Both the position numbers and the translations under genes were made by a program. DNA of 34,190 nt from positions 1-34,190 of the forward strand of contig JAICSC010000005.1 of NCBI GenBank assembly GCA_025937085.1. The letters run 5' to 3'. Shown here one piece after another: positions 1-9,093 of the stretch (within the stretch, counting starts at the first letter, position 1; each line of letters starts with the position of its first letter). The stretch comes from Nocardioides sp. (GTDB taxonomy: Bacteria > Actinomycetota > Actinomycetes > Propionibacteriales > Nocardioidaceae). The notes under the pieces were generated by a model. The model was not told the origin of the DNA. It saw only the letters and a list, made by a program, of their open reading frames with translations, and ran no database searches.

Positions 1-48
1 CCCCCGCTTCGCTCCTCCGTCGAACAACGCCCCGGGGACCCCGAATGA
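1..48 (+). CDS. 3' end of an upstream CDS (truncated by window edge)
   Basis: Open frame from base 1 to TGA at 46-48, overlapping the next ATG (45-47) as ATGA; too short for product assignment. Confidence 0.3.
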   Translation, partial: PPLRSSVEQRPGDPE

Positions 49-1451
49 CCGAGAGCGTCGTCAGCGTCGGGATCGACCTGTTGGCGCAGGCCGTCGCGGA
101 CCAGGCCGCACCGGTCTTCCGCGTCGACTGGCGCCCGCCCCTCCCGGACACCGAGCAGGACCTGGCCACGGTCGCGCTGGACCCGCTCCGACCCGACGCG
201 AACGCCCGTGCGCTGGAGCGCGTGCTCGGCGTCCAGGCCCTGCTCGTCGACGTTCTCCCGGCCCACGAGGCGGTCGGCCTGGAGAGGGGCGAGTTCCTGC
301 ACGCGGGTCCACCGATCACCTGGGAGCGCGCCTCCGGACCGCTCCGGGGGGCGCTGATGGGCGGCGCCGTGCTGGAGGGGCTGGTCGACACCCCCGACGA
401 GGCGGCCGCGCTCTTCGAGGGCGGGCTGCACGTCCGGCTCGAGCCCTGCCACCACCGCAGATCCGTCGGCCCGATGGCCGGGGTCGTCACGCCGAGCATG
501 TGGATGTTCGTGCTCGAGGACCCAGCGACCGGCGCCCGCGCGCACTGCACCCTCAACGAGGGCCTCGGCAAGGTCCTCCGGTACGGCGCGTACGCGCCCG
601 AGGTGCTCACCCGGCTGCGCTGGATGGGCGACGTCCTGGGACCGCTGCTGCAGCGCGCCGTCCGCGCGGCGGCCGAACCGGTCGACGCGACCGCGATCCT
701 CGGGCAGATGCTCCAGATGGGCGACGAGGCTCACAACCGCAACCGCGCCGGAACCCTGATGTTACTGCGTGACCTCGGACCCGCTCTGGTCTCCTCCGGG
801 GCCGACCCCGCTGACGTCGCCGAGGCGCTGCGGTTCGTCGGCGGCAACGACCACTTCTTCCTCAACGTCGCGATGCCGGCCTGCAAGCTGGCCCTGGACG
901 CCGGACGCGACGTACCCGGGTCGACCATGGTCGTGGCCATGTCGCGCAACGGCACCGACTTCGGGATCCAGGTCTCGGGCACCGGTGACGAGTGGTTCAC
1001 CGGACCCGCCCAGGTGGCCGACGGCCTCTACCTCGGCGACTACGGCCCGGACGACGCCAACCCCGACATCGGTGACTCGGCGATCACCGAGACCGCGGGC
1101 CTCGGCGGGTTCGCGATGGCCACCGCACCCGCGATCGTGAGGTTCGTCGGCGGCTCGGTACCGGACGCACTCGCGACGACCCGGCGGATGGGCGAGATCA
1201 CGCTCGGAGAGAACCCGCGGTGGAGCGTGCCGGTGCTGGAGTTCGCCGGGGTCCCGACCGGCATCGACGTGACGAAGGTCTGCCGCACCGGCATCCTCCC
1301 CCAGATCAACACCGGGATGGCCGGCCGCGTCGCCGGGATCGGTCAGGTGGGTGCCGGTCTGGTGACCCCGCCGGAGGAGATCTTCCCGAAGGCACTGACC
1401 CGGCTCGCGGCACTCACCCGGGAGCGGGCGGACGCCAGAACGCCTTCTTGA
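45..1451 (+). CDS. DUF1116 family protein (YlbE/YahG; AllG-like oxamate carbamoyltransferase subunit family)
   Basis: 468 aa ORF with family-like segments (PITWERASGPLRGALMGG, LQMGDEAHNRNRAGTLMLLRDLGPAL, GGNDHFFLNVAMPACKLALD). Confidence 0.8.
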   Translation: MTESVVSVGIDLLAQAVADQAAPVFRVDWRPPLPDTEQDLATVALDPLRPDANARALERVLGVQALLVDVLPAHEAVGLERGEFLHAGPPITWERASGPLRGALMGGAVLEGLVDTPDEAAALFEGGLHVRLEPCHHRRSVGPMAGVVTPSMWMFVLEDPATGARAHCTLNEGLGKVLRYGAYAPEVLTRLRWMGDVLGPLLQRAVRAAAEPVDATAILGQMLQMGDEAHNRNRAGTLMLLRDLGPALVSSGADPADVAEALRFVGGNDHFFLNVAMPACKLALDAGRDVPGSTMVVAMSRNGTDFGIQVSGTGDEWFTGPAQVADGLYLGDYGPDDANPDIGDSAITETAGLGGFAMATAPAIVRFVGGSVPDALATTRRMGEITLGENPRWSVPVLEFAGVPTGIDVTKVCRTGILPQINTGMAGRVAGIGQVGAGLVTPPEEIFPKALTRLAALTRERADARTPS

Positions 1452-1743
1452 TGTCGACGTTGCCGGTCGGGCGCAGCGGGGTGCCCTCCTCGAGGTAGCA
1501 CGGGCGGGCGTCGACCTCGTGGCTCGGCGGCAGCGACCCGTCGGCGCGGACCACCCGCCACCACGGCACCGGGCCGCCGTGCTGGGCCATCACCGAACCG
1601 ACCAGGCGCGGCCCTCCGCCGCCGGCGACCTGCCCGACCACCTCCGCGATCGCGCCGTACGTCGTGACCCGGCCGCGCGGGATCTGCTCCACGCAGCTGA
1701 GCACGAGCTCGACGTACTGCTCGTGGTCGAGACGGGGAGTCAT
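1414..1743 (-). CDS. MGMT-like/alkyltransferase-like (ATL) DNA-binding protein
   Basis: MTPRLDHEQYVELVLSCVEQIPRGRVTTYGAIAEVVG...GPVPWWRVVRADGSLP; the Cys of the MGMT PCHR motif is Trp (PWWR). Start ATG at 1743-1741. Confidence 0.85.
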   Translation of the reverse strand: MTPRLDHEQYVELVLSCVEQIPRGRVTTYGAIAEVVGQVAGGGGPRLVGSVMAQHGGPVPWWRVVRADGSLPPSHEVDARPCYLEEGTPLRPTGNVDIKKAFWRPPAPG

Positions 1744-2267
1744 CGACGGGCGCCCACGCCGCGTGGGGAGACCGCCGCCCCGGCCACCACGGCCGCGATC
1801 ACTGAGGCGGTGAGACCGGTCAGCCAGAAGAAGGACGGGGTGCCGTGACCGGTGTAGGCCCGGGCCACGACCCAGACCACCAGCGCGGCCACCCAAGCCA
1901 GTACGCCGCGGGTCGCCCACAGCAGCGCGAGCTCCGGATGGACCGGGAGCGAGGGCGGCCCGTAGGCCAGCACCGTGGCGGCGACGTGGGCGCAGATCAA
2001 GGCCGCGGCGACGACCAGCACCGTGCCCGGCATCTCCCCACGCAGCTGCAGCCCCCACCAGAAGATCACCAGGCCCATCGTGATCGACAGCGACAGATGC
2101 TCGGGGCGGAACGGCGAGAGCAGTGCCCCCAGCGCCACCAGGACCACGAGGGCGACCGGCGGGGTGTAGCCGGTCCACGACCCGGCCAGCAGCGCCACCA
2201 TGACGCCGAGCACGATCAGGGCCCGCAGGGCCCACACGCTCGGCTGGGCGCCGGCGCCGCGGATCAT
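1740..2267 (-). CDS. hypothetical multi-pass membrane protein
   Basis: Several hydrophobic segments; ATGA overlap with the upstream DUF58 gene stop (2264-2267). Confidence 0.65.
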   Translation of the reverse strand: MIRGAGAQPSVWALRALIVLGVMVALLAGSWTGYTPPVALVVLVALGALLSPFRPEHLSLSITMGLVIFWWGLQLRGEMPGTVLVVAAALICAHVAATVLAYGPPSLPVHPELALLWATRGVLAWVAALVVWVVARAYTGHGTPSFFWLTGLTASVIAAVVAGAAVSPRGVGARR

Positions 2268-3571
2268 GACGCGCCCACCCGGGGGAGCTGGCCCCGACGG
2301 GCCAGGCGGCGCAGGACCTCCTCCAGGGTCCGCGGGCCGTTCCACGGCACGACGGGACAGCCGGCCCCCGACAGTCGGGCGAGGAGATGGCTGCGGTCGA
2401 GAAGGCGCATCCGCCACGCCAGGTCCGAGACATCCGCGTCCGAGTCCGGATGGACCGACGGAGTGCTGCCGGGCGGCAGTGGGTCGACCACGATCACCGG
2501 GAGGCCACGGCGTACCAGACGCACGGTCGCGGTGGCGAGGGGTTCTGAGAGCATCGGGCTGATCACGACCACGACGGTGCCGGCGGTCGTCCGGAAGTCG
2601 ATCTGGTCGATCGACACGTCGCGCGGGACGCCCGGCCGGATCCGCGACAGCACGGTCAGGATCCGGCGCAGGTGGCGGGTGCCCGTCCCGTACCCGGCGT
2701 ACTCACCATCGGGGCTGAGCACGCGCAAGGACACCCGGTCGCCTCCGCCGAGGTACTGGTCGGCCAGCGCGGCCGCGGCCCGCACGGTGACGTCGAGGCT
2801 GCTCTCGGTCGACCCGACACCCTCGGACAGCCCGTAGTCGGCCATGGCGTCGACGATCAGGAGCACGGCCGCGTCCTCCTCGGCCCGGGTGGACTCGACG
2901 TGGAGGTTCCCCAGCTTGAGCGAGACCCGCCAGTTGATCCGCCGTAGCCGGTCGCCGGGGTGGAACCTGCGGATGGAGGAGAACTCCGTCCCGTCGCCGT
3001 CGCGCCGGGAGCGGTGCGCACCGATCAGGCCGATCGGCTGCGGAGCCTCGCCCCCCGCACGCAGATGCATGAGCGTGGGCAGGACGGCCACCTCGCGACC
3101 GATGAAGGGGACCGGACCCCAGCGGTACCCGGCCCACGGCGTGGTCAGGGCGACCTTCTCGGAGCCGACCAGCCGGCTCCCCCAACGGCGCGGCGACAGC
3201 TCGATCGGCGCGATTTCCTCGCCCGGCCGGAGCAGGTGCCCGAGTGCACCGTCATGGGGGTGGACCGCGATGAACGGCTGAGGGGACACGACTCGGACGA
3301 GGTGCTCGACGTCCTCCAGTCCCGAGGCCTCCAGCCGTGCCCGCGTGCCCTGGCCCTCGTACAGCTGCCGGTGGCCGAGGGTGGTGAACACCGTGGGCTC
3401 GCGGGTCGGACGGTGGACCAGACCGAGTGCTCCCACGACCACCAGCGGGGCGACCAGGACCACCAGGGCGGGCCGGCCCATGGCCAACGCAAGCCCGATC
3501 CCCACGCCGCCCAGGGTGAGCGCGCGTTCCAGGCTGCTGGTGGGGTGCCAGCGCGTGGTCGGGTCCGTCAC
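2264..3571 (-). CDS. DUF58 domain-containing protein
   Basis: GDRLRRINWRVSLKLGNLHVESTRAEEDAAVLLIVDAM typical of DUF58; next to MoxR ATPase. Confidence 0.9.
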   Translation of the reverse strand: MTDPTTRWHPTSSLERALTLGGVGIGLALAMGRPALVVLVAPLVVVGALGLVHRPTREPTVFTTLGHRQLYEGQGTRARLEASGLEDVEHLVRVVSPQPFIAVHPHDGALGHLLRPGEEIAPIELSPRRWGSRLVGSEKVALTTPWAGYRWGPVPFIGREVAVLPTLMHLRAGGEAPQPIGLIGAHRSRRDGDGTEFSSIRRFHPGDRLRRINWRVSLKLGNLHVESTRAEEDAAVLLIVDAMADYGLSEGVGSTESSLDVTVRAAAALADQYLGGGDRVSLRVLSPDGEYAGYGTGTRHLRRILTVLSRIRPGVPRDVSIDQIDFRTTAGTVVVVISPMLSEPLATATVRLVRRGLPVIVVDPLPPGSTPSVHPDSDADVSDLAWRMRLLDRSHLLARLSGAGCPVVPWNGPRTLEEVLRRLARRGQLPRVGAS

Positions 3572-4557
3572 GTCGTCTCGAGGGCGCGCGGCGTCGGGAC
3601 CTCGGCGAGCACGGCATCGACGACCCGCGGACCGCTGGCCTGGGTCATCCAGAGCTCCGGCTTGACCGTGATCCGGTGCGACAGCACCGCCCGGGCCACG
3701 GCCTTCACGTCCTCGGGGATCACGTAGTCACGGCCACGGATCACCGCGAACCCGCGGGCGGCCAGCGCGAGACCGAGGGACCCTCGCGGGGACGACCCGG
3801 TGAGCACGTCCTTGTGGTCGCGGGTCGCGGTCGCGAGGTCGACGCAGTAGCGCGCCACCGTGTCGTCGAGGGTCACCGTCTCCACCGCGGCCTGCATCGC
3901 GCCGAGCCCGGCCGCGTCGGTGACCTCGTCGAGGTCGACCTCCTCCTGGCGACGGGCCAGGCGCCGGGTCACCACGTCGTGCTCCTCGTCGGCCGTCGGG
4001 TAGCCGAAGCTCACCCGCATCAGGAACCGGTCGAGCTGGGCCTCGGGAAGGGGGTAGGTGCCCTCGTACTCGATCGGGTTCGCCGTCGCCAGGACGTGGA
4101 AGGGCTCGGACAGCCGGAACGTCTCGCCCTCGACCGTGACCTGGTGCTCCTGCATCGCCTCCAACAGCGCCGACTGCGTCTTGGGCGGGGTCCGGTTGAT
4201 CTCGTCGGCCAGGAGCAGCCCGGTGAACAGCGGACCACGGCGGAACTCGAAGGTGCCTTCCTTCTGGTTGTAGAGGAACGAGCCGGTGATGTCGGCTGGG
4301 AGCAGGTCCGGCGTGAACTGCACCCGCGCGAAGCCGAGGCCGAGGACCCGCGCCAGGCTGCGGGCGGCCAGGGTCTTGCCCAACCCGGGGAAGTCCTCGA
4401 GGAGCACGTGGCCCTTCCCCAGTACCGCGGACAGCACCAGAGTCAGTGGATGGCGCTTCCCGACCACGGCTCGCTCGACCTCGTCGAGCACCGCACGCGC
4501 CCGCTCCGAGGTCTCCGTCACCGAGAGGACGCCGGTGGGTGTCACGGGCTGGGTCAT
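3568..4557 (-). CDS. MoxR family AAA+ ATPase
   Basis: GHVLLEDFPGLGKTLAARSLA (Walker A), LLLADEINRTPPKTQSALLEAMQE (Walker B); likely start MTQPVTP at 4557. Confidence 0.95.
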   Translation of the reverse strand: MTQPVTPTGVLSVTETSERARAVLDEVERAVVGKRHPLTLVLSAVLGKGHVLLEDFPGLGKTLAARSLARVLGLGFARVQFTPDLLPADITGSFLYNQKEGTFEFRRGPLFTGLLLADEINRTPPKTQSALLEAMQEHQVTVEGETFRLSEPFHVLATANPIEYEGTYPLPEAQLDRFLMRVSFGYPTADEEHDVVTRRLARRQEEVDLDEVTDAAGLGAMQAAVETVTLDDTVARYCVDLATATRDHKDVLTGSSPRGSLGLALAARGFAVIRGRDYVIPEDVKAVARAVLSHRITVKPELWMTQASGPRVVDAVLAEVPTPRALETT

Positions 4558-5045
4558 GGGGTCAGCTCCTCGATCCGTCGGATGCACTCCTCGATCTCGG
4601 CCCGCTGCAAGGAGCGCGGCGGGCCGTCGATGACCCCCGTGAGCGTAGGCCCGAGCCGTCGTCGTACGTCGGGATCGCCACGCGAGAGGCCCAGCTGCGA
4701 CAGGCGGTCGTCGGTCATCCGCGTCAGCCGCGCCTGAAGCAGCGGGTCGACCTGGCGGGCGGTCAGATGGTTCTCGAGCAGCCGCAGGTTCCCGGCGAGC
4801 CCGGCATCCTGCCCGGCCGTCGTGGTGGTGTAGTCGCTCATCGGCGACCAGTCGGCGGGATCGGTCCCGGAGCTGTCGCTGAGCATCCCGAAGATGGCCA
4901 CCACCGCGCCCACCAGGAGCAGGGTGGGCACGGGGCGCGGACGGGTGTCCTCGATCAGGGCGAAGATCGTCAGCCCGGCGATCCCTCCCACCACCAGGAG
5001 CCCGCGCACGGCCCAGCGACGGGCTCCGAGGTTCCGCCTCACCAT
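4554..5045 (-). CDS. small membrane protein of the MoxR/DUF58 operon
   Basis: 163 aa with two N-terminal hydrophobic segments; ATGA overlap with MoxR gene. Confidence 0.6.
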   Translation of the reverse strand: MVRRNLGARRWAVRGLLVVGGIAGLTIFALIEDTRPRPVPTLLLVGAVVAIFGMLSDSSGTDPADWSPMSDYTTTTAGQDAGLAGNLRLLENHLTARQVDPLLQARLTRMTDDRLSQLGLSRGDPDVRRRLGPTLTGVIDGPPRSLQRAEIEECIRRIEELTP

Positions 5046-5100
5046 GCCTTCACCGTGCCCTCACCGTGCCCTCACCGGGCCCTCACCGGGCGCTCATGGG
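5046..5100. repeat. 11-bp tandem repeat array, about 5 copies (GCCCTCACCGG/T)
   Basis: GCCTTCACCGT GCCCTCACCGT GCCCTCACCGG GCCCTCACCGG GCGCTCATGGG; fills the spacer between two minus-strand CDSs. Confidence 0.9.
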
Positions 5101-5822
5101 GAGCTCACCCCGACCCCCAGCGAGGCATGGATCGCGCGCAGGGCCTCGATCGCCGCATCACGCCGGGTCTCGTCGATCTCGTGGTCGGAGAAGCGTGCCT
5201 CGCGGTAGAGCGCCTCCAACCGGGCGACAGCGGTCTGGTCCGCCGAGACCGCGTCGAGGAGGCGCAGCGTGAACTCCGAGGACGTCTCCCAGGGCTTCCG
5301 CGCGGCGTTGACCCGCTCGGCATGCTCCTCGAAGCGGTCCCAGCAGGCGACGATCGCGTTCCGTGGGTGACCCCCCAGGAGCAGCTCGAACTGCTCGTCA
5401 GCGCCGCGCCGGATCTCCTCGACCAGGGGCTCCGGGTCGTCGAGGACGTCGAAGTCCACCGGCACGGGTCGCGGCGGCCGGCGTCGCGCACGGAGGTTGC
5501 TCAGCGCCTCCTCGACCCACCGGAAGGCTCGGTAGAGCAGCCACAGAGCGCAGAGGGCGAACGCGACGCGCAGCATCCAGCCGACCGCGGTGAAGATCGG
5601 GTTGCTGTGGAGGAGGCCCTGCTGATGGTGGTTCCTCGGCAGCCCCGGCGGGGTCGGGATCGAGAGGGTCGGGGTGATCGGGTGCACGCTCGGGTCGTGC
5701 AGGGGGCCGGTGAAGATGCGATCGGGGCCGCTGCGAGCGGCGAACATCACCATCAGCAGCATCACGCCGACAGCCAGCACGGTCAGGGCGACCGCGCTCA
5801 TGCCCGCCTTCCTGGCTGTCAC
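5094..5822 (-). CDS. DUF4129 domain-containing membrane protein
   Basis: Membrane segments followed by IVACWDRFEEHAERVNAARKPWETSSEFTLRLLDAV...VARLEALYREARFSDHEI, typical of DUF4129; operon context. Confidence 0.8.
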   Translation of the reverse strand: MTARKAGMSAVALTVLAVGVMLLMVMFAARSGPDRIFTGPLHDPSVHPITPTLSIPTPPGLPRNHHQQGLLHSNPIFTAVGWMLRVAFALCALWLLYRAFRWVEEALSNLRARRRPPRPVPVDFDVLDDPEPLVEEIRRGADEQFELLLGGHPRNAIVACWDRFEEHAERVNAARKPWETSSEFTLRLLDAVSADQTAVARLEALYREARFSDHEIDETRRDAAIEALRAIHASLGVGVSSP

Positions 5823-5917
5823 GGCTGCACCGTAACCGCCGGTACGGGCTCATTGGTAACGGCGCGGTCACGGTTGTCCCGGCCTAGCCCGGACGCCCCC
5901 GGGACCGGCCCTGCCCT

Positions 5918-5960
5918 GGACGACGACGAGGCCCCCGCGTGGGGCGGGGGCTCGTCGTCC
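5918..5960. terminator. strong hairpin downstream of the serine protease gene
   Basis: GACGACGAGGCCCCCGC / GCGGGGGCTCGTCGTC stem with one bulged G; 3' of the minus-strand gene ending at 5979; no U-tract. Confidence 0.55.
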
Positions 5961-5978
5961 GGGAGGCCTGGAGAAGGG

Positions 5979-6893
5979 TCAGAGGATGGGGTTGAACGGC
6001 TCCGTGCCGTGGACCAGCTGGAGGCCGTCGATGCCGGAGTGGGCCTGCGCGAAGGCGAGCTCCTTGGCCAGGTCGCCGATGTTGTTGGACGCCGGGAGCG
6101 GAGCCAGGCCGAGCGTGGACAGCACGCCCACCGCCTTGCCGCCCGCGGACATGAAGCCCGAGCCCGAGTCGCCGGGGATCCCGGGGGTGAGGGTGTAGAG
6201 CGGGTGGCTCCACCCGCCGTCCGCCGCCTGGTCCCCGAGGCTGATCCCGGTGTGCGGCGACAGCATCGACACGCCTCCGCGGAGGCTGGAGTTCCCGTAG
6301 GTCCACACCCGGTCACCGGTCGCGGTGCCGTCGGTGTCGATGCCCGTGGGACCGCCCCAGAAGGGGACACTCGGGTTCACCTGTGAGACGTCACCCGCGT
6401 CGATCCGGACCAGGGCGAGGTCGTTGTAGGCGCACGTGTTGGCGTCGGTGGTGCCGATCCGATGCTCGGTGATCCACGAGCTGTAGGCCAGCGTGCCGTG
6501 ACCGACGACGGTGCCTTCACTGGCGGGGTTGCCGTCGTTGGTGAGGTCGACCCTCGTGCCGAGGGGGACCGAGTCGGTCTGGCACCCGTTGGTGTCCGTC
6601 GACGACCCGGTGCCGGCGCAGTGTGCGGCGTACCCGAGATAGGTGTTCCCGGCGGCATCGGTGAACACGAAGTTGCCGGTGCACTGGGCACCCGCGGTGT
6701 ACATCATCGTGCCGGGGTGGATGGTCGCGCTGGCGGCGGGCGCCCAGGCGGCGCGGGGACCGAGCAGCGGGTCGGACGTGGTGCGGGCCTGGGCGGGCGC
6801 GCTGGTCGCCAGCGCCGTCGCCAGGGCCGCAGTGGCCAGCGCGGCGACCGCCATCGATACCCTGCGTGCGAGCCGGGACGGGGATCGGGTCAT
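5979..6893 (-). CDS. secreted trypsin-like (S1 family) serine protease
   Basis: Signal peptide MTRSPSRLARRVSMAVAALATAALATALATSAPAQA; catalytic-type motifs YAAHCAG, NDLALVRI, GDSGSGF. Confidence 0.85.
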   Translation of the reverse strand: MTRSPSRLARRVSMAVAALATAALATALATSAPAQARTTSDPLLGPRAAWAPAASATIHPGTMMYTAGAQCTGNFVFTDAAGNTYLGYAAHCAGTGSSTDTNGCQTDSVPLGTRVDLTNDGNPASEGTVVGHGTLAYSSWITEHRIGTTDANTCAYNDLALVRIDAGDVSQVNPSVPFWGGPTGIDTDGTATGDRVWTYGNSSLRGGVSMLSPHTGISLGDQAADGGWSHPLYTLTPGIPGDSGSGFMSAGGKAVGVLSTLGLAPLPASNNIGDLAKELAFAQAHSGIDGLQLVHGTEPFNPIL

Positions 6894-7026
6894 GAGGATG
6901 GGGCCTCCAGAGTCCTGCGCCGGGGGGACGGCGTCACGGGGATTCGTCAGGAGGTCCAACGCCGTACCCGGCGCCGGGTTACGGACCGGTAGCCGGCCGG
7001 GTCGGGCTCAGGCCTGAGTCCAGGTC

Positions 7027-8247
7027 TCAGTACGCCGGCTGGCTCGGGTCGATCTGGTCGACCCAGGCCGAGACGCCACCGCCGACGTGGATCGCGTCGG
7101 CGTACCCGGCGCCCTTCACGACGGCGAGGGCCTCGGCGGAGCGGACGCCGGTCTTGCAATACAGCACGACCTGCTTGCCGGAGTCGACGCCGGGCAGCTC
7201 ACCCAGCGCGTGACCGTTCAGGAACTCGCCCTTGGGGATCAGCACCGATCCCGGGATGCGGTTGATCTCGTACTCGTTCGGCTCACGCACGTCGACCAGC
7301 ACGAAGTCCTTCCCGCCGTTGTCGCGCTCCTTGAGCAGGTGTGAGAGCTGGGTGACCGAGATGGTCGACCCGGCGGCCGCCTCCGAGGCCTCTTCCGAGA
7401 CCGCGCCGCAGAACGCCTCGTAGTCGACCAGCCCGGTGACGGTGGGGTTCTCGCCGCACAGTGCGCAGTTCGGGTCCTTGCGGACCTTGAGCTTGCGGTA
7501 CTCCATCTCGAGGGCGTCGTAGATGACGAGCCGGCCGGCGATCGGCTCGCCGATGCCGATCAGCAGCTTGATCGCCTCGTTCACCTGGATCGAGCCGATG
7601 CTCGCGCAGAGCACGCCCAGGACGCCGCCCTCGGCACAGCTCGGGACCATGCCCGGCGGCGGTGGCTCGGGGTACAGGCAGCGGTAGCAGGGCAGGTCCT
7701 CGCCGGCGACCTCGCTCAAGGTCGGCGCGAACACGCTGGCCTGGCCGTCGAAGCGGTAGATCGAGCCCCAGACGTAGGGGATCTTCAGGAAGTACGCCGC
7801 GTCGTTGACCAGGTAGCGGGTCGCGAAGTTGTCGGTGCCGTCGACGATGAGGTCGTAGCCCTCGAAGATCCGCATCACGTTGTCGTTGTCCAGCCGCTCG
7901 TCGTGGACGACGACGTCGACCAACGGGTTCACCTCGGCGATCGACTCCTGCGCCGACAGCGCCTTCGACTTGCCCACGTCGGACTGACCGTGGATGACCT
8001 GGCGTTGGAGGTTCGACTCGTCGACCACGTCGAACTCGACCAGGCCGAGCGTGCCCACGCCGGCCGCGGCCAGATAGAGCAGGGCCGGGCTGCCCAGCCC
8101 ACCGGCTCCGATCACCAGCACCCGGGCGTTCTTCAGGCGCTTCTGACCGTCCATCCCCACGTCAGGGATGATGAGGTGCCGGCTGTAGCGGCGGACCTCG
8201 TCGATGGTGAGCTCGGCGGCCGGCTCGACCAGCGGCGGGAGGGACAC
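7027..8247 (-). CDS. moeZ: adenylyltransferase/sulfurtransferase MoeZ (ThiF/MoeB domain + rhodanese)
   Basis: RYSRHLIIPDVGMDGQKRLKNARVLVIGAGGLGSPALLYLAAAGVGTLGLVEFDVVDESNLQRQ; rhodanese VLYCKTGVRSAEAL; probable GTG start at 8247. Confidence 0.93.
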   Translation of the reverse strand: MSLPPLVEPAAELTIDEVRRYSRHLIIPDVGMDGQKRLKNARVLVIGAGGLGSPALLYLAAAGVGTLGLVEFDVVDESNLQRQVIHGQSDVGKSKALSAQESIAEVNPLVDVVVHDERLDNDNVMRIFEGYDLIVDGTDNFATRYLVNDAAYFLKIPYVWGSIYRFDGQASVFAPTLSEVAGEDLPCYRCLYPEPPPPGMVPSCAEGGVLGVLCASIGSIQVNEAIKLLIGIGEPIAGRLVIYDALEMEYRKLKVRKDPNCALCGENPTVTGLVDYEAFCGAVSEEASEAAAGSTISVTQLSHLLKERDNGGKDFVLVDVREPNEYEINRIPGSVLIPKGEFLNGHALGELPGVDSGKQVVLYCKTGVRSAEALAVVKGAGYADAIHVGGGVSAWVDQIDPSQPAY

Positions 8248-8376
8248 GGCGTACTCCTCGGGTGAACGGACGGCGTCTATCACATGGAGCAACAGGCGCT
8301 CGGCCCTCCATGTTCCCGAGCCAGGTCGGCCCGCACGCGCACGTCCGTCATCCGGACGGGTCGATAGGGTGCCACC

Positions 8377-9036
8377 GTGGGCACGACCCAGCAGTCGAGC
8401 GACCAGAAGCCCCGGGGCGGCAGGCTCCCCCGACGGGAACGTCGCGCCCAGCTCGTCGACTCGGCTCTCGAGGTGTTCGTTGCCCAGGGGTACCACGCCG
8501 CGGCGATGGATGACATCGCCGAACGCGCCGGTGTCTCCAAACCCGTGCTGTACCAGCACTTCCCCGGCAAGCTCGACCTCTACCTCGCCCTGCTCGACGC
8601 CGCCTGCGACGAGGTGATCGACAACTGCCGCCAGGCGCTCGCCGCGACCCACGACAACGAGACGCGGGTGGCGGCCGCGATGGCGGCGTTCTACTCCTAC
8701 GTCGCCGGTGAACGCGGCGCGTTCCGGCTCGTCTTCGAGTCCGACCTGACCAGCGAGCCCGCCGTGCGTGAGCAGGTCGAACGCGTCACCTCGGAATGCG
8801 CGTCGATGATCGCCGACGTCATCCACGACGACACCGGACTGCCACCGGAGCAGTCGCGGCTGCTGGCGGTGTCGCTGGTGGGAATGGCCCAGGTCAGCGC
8901 GCGGTTCTGGATCTCGGAGTCCAGGGCGGGGTCCAGTGGGGAGTCCGGCGGCCTGACCCAGACGCAGGCCATCGACCTCGTCAGCGGCCTGGCCTGGCAC
9001 GGCATCCGCGGGTACCCCCTCACCGACGAGCACTGA
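8377..9036 (+). CDS. TetR/AcrR family transcriptional regulator (Rv3208-like)
   Basis: N-terminal HTH: ALEVFVAQGYHAAAMDDIAERAGVSKPVLYQHFPGKLDLYLALLD; GTG start. Confidence 0.92.
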   Translation: MGTTQQSSDQKPRGGRLPRRERRAQLVDSALEVFVAQGYHAAAMDDIAERAGVSKPVLYQHFPGKLDLYLALLDAACDEVIDNCRQALAATHDNETRVAAAMAAFYSYVAGERGAFRLVFESDLTSEPAVREQVERVTSECASMIADVIHDDTGLPPEQSRLLAVSLVGMAQVSARFWISESRAGSSGESGGLTQTQAIDLVSGLAWHGIRGYPLTDEH

Positions 9037-9068
9037 ATCAGCGACGAGCCCTGGATCACTGACGAGCA
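9024..9068. repeat. 18-bp degenerate tandem repeat (about 2.5 copies)
   Basis: CGACGAGCACTGAATCAG CGACGAGCCCTGGATCAC TGACGAGCAATGACC; begins inside the TetR 3' end. Confidence 0.75.
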
Positions 9069-9093
9069 ATGACCGCTTCACCCGAGGAGAACG

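Noticed and set aside
4446-6386. 646-aa plus-strand ORF
   Set aside because: Antisense to MoxR, DUF4129 and protease genes; Arg/Pro/Gly-rich low complexity typical of GC-rich shadow ORFs.
7007-7018. CTCAGGCCTGAG 12-bp palindrome downstream of moeZ
   Set aside because: Short, no loop or U-tract; could be chance in GC-rich DNA or a minor terminator part, insufficient to call.
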